Source: Burkholderiaceae bacterium (lineage in GTDB: Bacteria > Pseudomonadota > Gammaproteobacteria > Burkholderiales > Burkholderiaceae). Taken from it: a stretch of 11,961 bases of DNA. Under the pieces are notes generated by a model that was given only the letters and a program-made list of their open reading frames with translations, made no database searches and was not told the DNA's origin. The stretch is from NCBI GenBank assembly GCA_025057735.1, contig JANWUU010000237.1:1-11961 (forward strand), written 5' to 3'. Shown here piece after piece: positions 8,281 to 11,961 of the stretch. The position numbers were made by a program, and so were the translations under genes. Numbering within the stretch: the stretch's first letter is position 1; every line of letters starts with the position of its first letter.

Positions 8281-8308
8281 CGCCCGCGACGGCGGGCGGC
8301 TCGCCGTC
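8281..8308 (+). other. Mutually exclusive hairpins between tatA and tatB
   Basis: CGCCCGC (8281-8287) pairs with GCGGGCG (8292-8298) around a GACG loop. The overlapping GACGGCG (8288-8294) pairs equally well with CGCCGTC (8302-8308) around a 7-base loop. The two structures share bases 8288-8298, so only one can form at a time. A small CGCT/AGCG stem (8311-8322) directly precedes the tatB ATG. No T-run follows. A role in setting TatA to TatB ratio is possible but unproven. Confidence 0.4.
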
Positions 8309-8322
8309 ATCGCTGAGCAGCG

Positions 8323-8853
8323 ATGTTCGATTTCAGCCTCGGTGAGCTGGGCTTGATCGGCGTCGTGGCGCTGGTCGTGCTCGGCCCGGAACGGTTGCCG
8401 CGCGTGGCGCGCACCGTGGGCGAGTGGCTCGGCAAGGCACAGCGCTACGTCAATCAGGTCAAGGCCGACATCAACCGCGAGATGGAACTCGCGGAGTTGA
8501 AGCGGCTCAAGGAGGAGGCGCGCGCGGCAGCGCAGTCGCTACAGTCCTCGGTGCAGGAACTGCAGGGCGAGCTGCAACGGACCGCAAGCGATCTGTCCGC
8601 GCCGCTGTCCGCGCCCGCTGGCGAAACCGGCGCGTCCTCCGCGCCGGCGACCGACTATGCCTTCGAGGGCGCGGGCGACGCTTGGGGCAGCCGCGCGTTT
8701 CCGCGCCGCTACAAACTCGGCCCCTCAGTCGACGAACTGGCCGAGGAAGTGGCGCGCCTGAAGCGCCAGCTGGCGTTGCCCGACGCCTATGCCGCCACGC
8801 GCCGCAAGTACGCGCCGCGCGCGCGCATCAACCGTCCCCGGATCCGCCGATGA
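8323..8853 (+). CDS. tatB: Sec-independent protein translocase subunit TatB
   Basis: TatB pairs with TatC to form the receptor for twin-arginine signal peptides. The 176-residue protein begins MFDFSLGELGLIGVVALVVLGPERLP, with the conserved Glu8, a single membrane helix (about 6-20), the Gly-Pro hinge (21-22) and the PERLP segment that separates TatB from TatA. A long amphipathic, probably coiled-coil helix follows (about 30-95). A Ser/Ala-rich linker, a second heptad-like stretch (SVDELAEEVARLKRQL) and a strongly basic C terminus rich in Arg complete it. The ribosome binding site is weak (GAG at 8315-8317). The stop overlaps the tatC ATG in ATGA (8850-8853), so TatB and TatC synthesis is probably coupled, fitting their 1:1 complex. 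Confidence 0.95.
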   Translation: MFDFSLGELGLIGVVALVVLGPERLPRVARTVGEWLGKAQRYVNQVKADINREMELAELKRLKEEARAAAQSLQSSVQELQGELQRTASDLSAPLSAPAGETGASSAPATDYAFEGAGDAWGSRAFPRRYKLGPSVDELAEEVARLKRQLALPDAYAATRRKYAPRARINRPRIRR

Positions 8854-9626
8854 GCGTGCCGAATCCGCCAGCGGAAGAGGAACTGGGCGGCGAGGAGCAA
8901 GGCTTCCTGTCGCACCTGATCGAACTGCGCCAGCGTCTGGTGCGGGCGGCGGCCTCGGTGCTGATCGTGTTCGTCGCGCTGTCGCCGTTCATGAAGGAGA
9001 TCTTCGATCTGCTGTCGCGGCCGCTCATGGTGGCCCTGCCGGCCGGCACCAAGTTGCTCGCCACGGGCGTGGTGACCCCGTTCATGGTGCCGCTGAAAGT
9101 CACGCTGTTCGTCGCCCTGCTGATCGCGCTGCCGTACGTGTTGTGGCAGGCCTGGGCCTTCGTCGCCCCCGGTTTGTACCGGCACGAGAAGCGGCTGGCG
9201 GCGCCGATCATCGTCTCCAGCGTGCTGATGTTCTTCCTCGGCATGGCGTACTGCTACTTCGTGGTCTTCGGCCTGGTGTTCCGCTTTATCGCCGGCTTCG
9301 CGCCCAGCTCCGTACAGGTGGCGCCGGACATCGAGGCGTATTTTTCCTTCGTGCTCGGGACCTTCCTCGCCTTCGGCCTGACCTTCGAGGTGCCGATCGC
9401 GGTGGTGCTGCTGGCGCGCTTCGGCATCGCCGACGTGGAGAAGCTCAAAAAGGCCCGGCCGTACGTGATTGTCGGTGCCTTCGTGATCGCCGCCATTTTC
9501 ACGCCGCCGGACGTGCTGTCGCAGTTGCTGCTGGCGATCCCGCTGTGCCTGCTGTACGAACTCGGCATCCAGCTGGCGCGCTTCGTCGGCGGTCCGAAGG
9601 CCTCCGAGGAGAAAGCCGCCGCCTAG
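8850..9626 (+). CDS. tatC: Twin-arginine translocase receptor subunit TatC
   Basis: TatC is the polytopic inner-membrane core of the Tat receptor and binds the twin-arginine motif. The product has 258 residues with six hydrophobic segments, at roughly 30-48, 80-107, 118-147, 163-190, 203-217 and 224-245. The signature HLIELRQRL (22-30) is present. FVAPGLYRHEKR (104-115) carries Glu113, equivalent to the E. coli signal-binding Glu103. LTFEVPI (177-183) carries Glu180, matching E. coli Glu170. FTPPDVLSQ (217-225) is also present. The start is the ATG overlapping the tatB stop; the longer open frame upstream is a tatB shadow. The 3' end may pair with the leader of the next gene, a Sel1-repeat protein 23 bases downstream. 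Confidence 0.97.
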   Translation: MSVPNPPAEEELGGEEQGFLSHLIELRQRLVRAAASVLIVFVALSPFMKEIFDLLSRPLMVALPAGTKLLATGVVTPFMVPLKVTLFVALLIALPYVLWQAWAFVAPGLYRHEKRLAAPIIVSSVLMFFLGMAYCYFVVFGLVFRFIAGFAPSSVQVAPDIEAYFSFVLGTFLAFGLTFEVPIAVVLLARFGIADVEKLKKARPYVIVGAFVIAAIFTPPDVLSQLLLAIPLCLLYELGIQLARFVGGPKASEEKAAA

Positions 9627-9649
9627 CGCGCCGGCGCGAGCTTTCGCGC
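9611..9649 (+). other. Stem-loop spanning tatC stop and Sel1 gene leader
   Basis: GAAAGC plus CGCCG (9611-9621) can pair with CGGCG (9632-9636) and GCTTTC (9640-9645), leaving a CGA bulge and enclosing the tatC TAG. An alternative 6-bp hairpin, GCGCGA/TCGCGC with a GCTT loop (9634-9649), ends directly before the Sel1 ATG. CGCGCCGGCGCG (9627-9638) is itself a perfect palindrome. There is no T-run. These structures might dampen translation or read-through into the next gene. Confidence 0.35.
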
Positions 9650-10297
9650 ATGCCAGCTACCGCCCGCCTGTTGCTCGCCTGCGCGTTGGCGCTCGGCTCG
9701 CCGCTGCGTGCGGCCGAGGATCCGGAACTGGCGCGCGGCTGGGCGGCGTACCGCGCCGGCGACCCTGCCGCCGCGCGGGCGGCCTACCTGCGGGCGGCCG
9801 AGCGCGACGTGCCGCTCGCGCAGTTCAACCTGGCCGTGATGCTGATCGAGGGCGAAGGAGGGCCGCGCGAGCCGGCCGAAGGCATGCGCTGGCTGCGGCG
9901 CGCGGCCGAGGGCGGGCTGGCACGCGCGCAATATGCGCTGGCGGTGCTTCTGGAGCGCGGCACCCACGGCGCACGTTCGCTGACGGAGGCGACGCTGTGG
10001 TACCGGCGGGCGGCCGAACAGGGCTGGCGCGAAGCGCAGGTGAGCCTCGCCACCCAGTACTTCCTCGGCCGCGGCGTGGCGCGCGATGCGGCGCAGGCGG
10101 CCTACTGGTACGAGCGCGCCGCCGAGCAAGGCGACGAGGCGGCCAGTTACATCCTCGCCAGCCTGTACGAGAACGGCGACGGTGTCGCGCGCGACCTGGC
10201 GCGGGCGCGCTACTGGTACGGGCAGGCGGCCGCGCGCGGCGATCGCGCGGCGGCGCTCAAGGCGCGCGAGCTCGGTCGCAAGCTGGAGGCCGACTGA
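9650..10297 (+). CDS. Exported Sel1-repeat (SLR) protein
   Basis: A 215-residue protein of the Sel1-like/TPR-like superfamily, which mediates protein-protein contacts; the partner is unknown. MPATARLLLACALALGSPLRAAED reads as a signal peptide, probably cut near residues 21-22. The LLAC at 8-11 is too close to the N terminus to be a convincing lipobox. After a TPR-like opening (about 25-52) come four 36-residue Sel1 repeats (about 53-195), each with the family pattern of a LAxxLxxG-type helix and a WxRRAAEQG-type end: WLRRAAEGG, WYRRAAEQG, WYERAAEQG and WYGQAAARG. It follows tatC by 23 bases without a good ribosome binding site, so it may be a tat-operon rider. It converges on the protease gene with 16 bases between stops. 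Its stop codon is made by a 10-bp tandem duplication. Confidence 0.88.
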   Translation: MPATARLLLACALALGSPLRAAEDPELARGWAAYRAGDPAAARAAYLRAAERDVPLAQFNLAVMLIEGEGGPREPAEGMRWLRRAAEGGLARAQYALAVLLERGTHGARSLTEATLWYRRAAEQGWREAQVSLATQYFLGRGVARDAAQAAYWYERAAEQGDEAASYILASLYENGDGVARDLARARYWYGQAAARGDRAAALKARELGRKLEAD

Positions 10298-10305
10298 GGC
10301 CGACT
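10286..10305 (+). repeat. 10-bp tandem duplication at the Sel1 gene stop
   Basis: GAGGCCGACT occurs twice back to back (10286-10295 and 10296-10305). The TGA stop of the Sel1 gene (10295-10297) is formed across the junction. With a single copy the frame would read on as Glu-Ala-Asp-Ser-Ala-Arg into the antisense of the protease gene. Confidence 0.8.
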
Positions 10306-10313
10306 CAGCGCGT

Positions 10314-11477
10314 CTAGCGTCCGGTGCGCGGCGGCGGACGCTCGCCGACCAGGACCTCCAGCTCGGTTTCCACCCCCTTGCGCAGCAGCCTCACGCGCGC
10401 GGTACTGCCCGGCGCGAGCTGGGCGATTTGCGCCAGCAGCCCCGGGGTATTGACGACCGCCTGGCCGTTGATCGCGACGATCACGTCCATCGGTTCGATG
10501 CCGGCGGCACCGGCCGGGGCGTTGCGCTGCACGCCCCGCACGACCACCCCCTTGGCCTGCGGCGGCAGTTTCAGCAGCTCCGCCAGCTCGGGCGTGATGT
10601 CGCCGGGCTCGATGCCGAAATAGCCACGCGTCACTTTGCCGGTGCGGATCAACTGCTCCATGACCTGCGTGACGATCGACACCGGGATCGCGAAGCCGAT
10701 GCCGATCGAGCCCCCGGTGCGCGAGTAGATCGCGCTGTTGATGCCGACCAGCAGGCCGTTGGTGTCCACCAGCGCGCCGCCGGAGTTGCCCTGGTTGATG
10801 GCGGCATCGGTCTGGATGAAGTTCTCGTAGCGGTTGATGCCCAGATCGTTGCGGCCGAGCGCCGAGACGATGCCCATCGTCACGGTCTGGCCGACGTCGA
10901 ACGGATTGCCGATCGCCAGCACCACGTCGCCGACCTTCAGCGTCTCGGCGCGCCCGAACGTGATCGCCGGCAGGTCCTTCAGCGGCAGCTTCAGCACCGC
11001 CAGATCGGTCTCCGGGTCCGCGCCCACCGCCTGCGCTTCGACCTCGCGCCCGTCGGCGAGCTTCACCGAGATCTGGTCGGCGGCCTCGATCACGTGATAA
11101 TTGGTGAGCACGTAACCGTCGGCGGTGGCGATCACGCCGGAGCCGAGGTTGAACATCCGCTCCGGCCCGCGGTTGCCGAAGAAGCGCTCGAACAGCGGAT
11201 CCTCGCCGGCGCCGCGGCGCAGCTCCTTCGTCGTGTACACGCTCACCACCGCGGGCAGCGCGCGCTGGGCGGCCTCCGCATACGACTGCACGGCGGCGGT
11301 GCGTTGCCCCGCCTCGGGCAACGCCACTTGCTGGATGGCCACACGGTCGGCCACCGGGGTGGAGACCACGGCCGGTGCGCGCCGCAGCCATTCCGGGCGC
11401 AGCGTGGAGACGATAAACAGAATGGCGAGGCCGATCGTCGTGGCCTGCGCGAACAGCAGCCACAGACGACGCAGCAT
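10314..11477 (-). CDS. degS: DegS-like membrane-anchored S1C serine protease with one PDZ domain
   Basis: A 387-residue HtrA/Do-family periplasmic protease. The order is an N-terminal membrane anchor (about 8-24), a linker, the chymotrypsin-fold protease domain (about 65-275) and one PDZ domain (about 283-377). The catalytic triad is intact: His128 in TNYHVI, Asp158 in DPETDLAVLK and Ser232 in NQGNSGGAL. One anchor plus one PDZ matches DegS/AlgW, which cut anti-sigma factors in envelope stress, rather than DegP or DegQ with two PDZ domains and a cleaved signal. In betaproteobacteria the regulatory role is an inference, and annotation as DegQ-like is also common. The ATG at 11477 lacks a good ribosome binding site but has a TACAAT -10 upstream. 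The gene lies 64 bases downstream of mscL on the same strand and converges on the Sel1 gene. Confidence 0.92.
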   Translation of the reverse strand: MLRRLWLLFAQATTIGLAILFIVSTLRPEWLRRAPAVVSTPVADRVAIQQVALPEAGQRTAAVQSYAEAAQRALPAVVSVYTTKELRRGAGEDPLFERFFGNRGPERMFNLGSGVIATADGYVLTNYHVIEAADQISVKLADGREVEAQAVGADPETDLAVLKLPLKDLPAITFGRAETLKVGDVVLAIGNPFDVGQTVTMGIVSALGRNDLGINRYENFIQTDAAINQGNSGGALVDTNGLLVGINSAIYSRTGGSIGIGFAIPVSIVTQVMEQLIRTGKVTRGYFGIEPGDITPELAELLKLPPQAKGVVVRGVQRNAPAGAAGIEPMDVIVAINGQAVVNTPGLLAQIAQLAPGSTARVRLLRKGVETELEVLVGERPPPRTGR

Positions 11478-11509
11478 TGCGGGTGGTTCGAAGCAGACGA
11501 ACGGCCGCG

Positions 11510-11515
11510 ATTGTA
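11510..11515 (-). promoter_or_regulatory. Probable -10 element for the DegS-like gene
   Basis: On the minus strand these bases read TACAAT, five of six matches to the sigma-70 -10 box, 32 bases before the ATG. They lie in the 64-base gap after mscL. The expected -35 position (about 11533-11538, TACGCC) is a poor match, so an activator or an extended contact may be needed. It would allow the protease to be expressed apart from mscL. Confidence 0.45.
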
Positions 11516-11541
11516 GTCGCGCCGCCGGCAGCGGCGTACCG

Positions 11542-11961
11542 CTAGCGCGACTTCAGCGCGTCGCGGATCTCGCGCAGCAGGACGACCTCCTCCGGCAGTG
11601 CCGCCGCGGGCGGCGTCTCTCGCCTCAGGCGGTTGATCGCCTTCACCATCCAGAAGATGATGAAGGCGAGGATCAGGAAGTTCAGCGCCACGGTGATGAA
11701 GTTGCCGTAGGCGAACAGCGGCACCCCCGCCTTGGTGAGCGCCTCATAGGTCATCGGCCCGCTGTAGCCTTTGGGAGGGTCGGCCAGCGCGATGAAGTAG
11801 TTGGAGAAATCGAGGCCGCCGACCACGCGGCCAACCACTGGCAGGATCAGGTCCTTGACGACCGAATCGACGATCTTGCCGAAGGCGGCGCCGATGATCA
11901 CCCCGACCGCCAGATCGACGACGTTGCCCTTGACCGCGAACTCGCGGAACTCCTTGACGAA
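11542..11961 (-). CDS. mscL: Large-conductance mechanosensitive channel MscL (5' partial)
   Basis: MscL is a homopentameric inner-membrane pore that opens under membrane tension to release solutes during sudden osmotic down-shift. The visible 139 residues start at the window edge with [20 protein letters not shown], so only a few N-terminal residues are missing from a family of about 140-150. The first membrane helix with the gate-forming [13 protein letters not shown] sequence, the [16 protein letters not shown] segment, a periplasmic loop ([14 protein letters not shown]) and the second membrane helix (about [20 protein letters not shown]) can be seen. A charged C-terminal helix ([16 protein letters not shown]) ends the protein. 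The GTG at 11901 is an internal valine, not the start. It precedes the DegS-like protease on the same strand, and both act in the envelope. Confidence 0.96.
   Translation of the reverse strand, partial: FVKEFREFAVKGNVVDLAVGVIIGAAFGKIVDSVVKDLILPVVGRVVGGLDFSNYFIALADPPKGYSGPMTYEALTKAGVPLFAYGNFITVALNFLILAFIIFWMVKAINRLRRETPPAAALPEEVVLLREIRDALKSR

Noticed and set aside
9650..9690. Lipoprotein signal (LLAC) in the Sel1 protein
   Set aside because: The cysteine is residue 11, leaving too short a hydrophobic stretch before it; a standard signal peptidase I site follows.
10086..11516. 476-codon plus-strand open frame across the Sel1 and protease genes
   Set aside because: It is a shadow of two well-supported genes. 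Its product is low-complexity Arg/His/Ala-rich with no start signal.

Overview
The window is a GC-rich (about 70% by eye), densely packed bacterial chromosome segment. It carries most of a histidine biosynthesis operon, followed by a twin-arginine translocation (Tat) operon and some envelope genes. Gene order hisD-hisC-hisB-hisH-hisA-(insert)-hisF-hisI-hisE-HIT-tatA-tatB-tatC, a monofunctional HisB, separate hisI and hisE, and the wording of HisH (CIGEQMLF) and TatA ([17 protein letters not shown]) all point to a betaproteobacterium. No rRNA or marker gene is present to name the genus.

Region 1 (1-4366, + strand): hisD (5' end outside the window), hisC, hisB, hisH and hisA. These cover the histidinol dehydrogenase, aminotransferase, dehydratase, glutamine amidotransferase and isomerase steps. 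Region 2 (4367-6076): the his operon is interrupted by a 498-codon gene on the opposite strand. It encodes an N-terminally membrane-anchored, cysteine-rich right-handed beta-helix protein whose GTG start lies only 14 bases from the hisF start codon. Region 3 (6077-7568, + strand): hisF, hisI and hisE, chained by ATGA start/stop overlaps. They supply the cyclase that partners HisH and the two early hydrolytic steps. Region 4 (7647-9626, + strand): a HinT-like HIT protein, then tatA, tatB and tatC, a complete Tat export system, with GC-rich stem-loops in the gaps. Region 5 (9650-10297, + strand): a small exported Sel1-repeat protein. Region 6 (10314-11961, - strand): a DegS-like membrane-anchored serine protease with one PDZ domain, and mscL (5' end outside the window).

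How the parts fit: HisH and HisF form imidazole-glycerol-phosphate synthase, so the two halves of the split his cluster must be expressed together even though an antisense gene separates them. HisE, HisI, HisA, HisF/HisH, HisB, HisC and HisD account for every step of the pathway except HisG and histidinol-phosphate phosphatase. HisG is presumably upstream, and the phosphatase is not encoded by this short HisB. TatABC exports folded proteins. The DegS-like protease, MscL and the Sel1 and beta-helix proteins all act in or across the envelope.

The most notable items are the inverted beta-helix gene inside the his operon with its very tight divergent start region, a 10-bp tandem duplication whose junction forms the stop codon of the Sel1 gene, and several intercistronic stem-loops around tatA, tatB and tatC. 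All core genes belong to well-known families. I do not see a defence system, CRISPR array, mobile element, tRNA or rRNA here.
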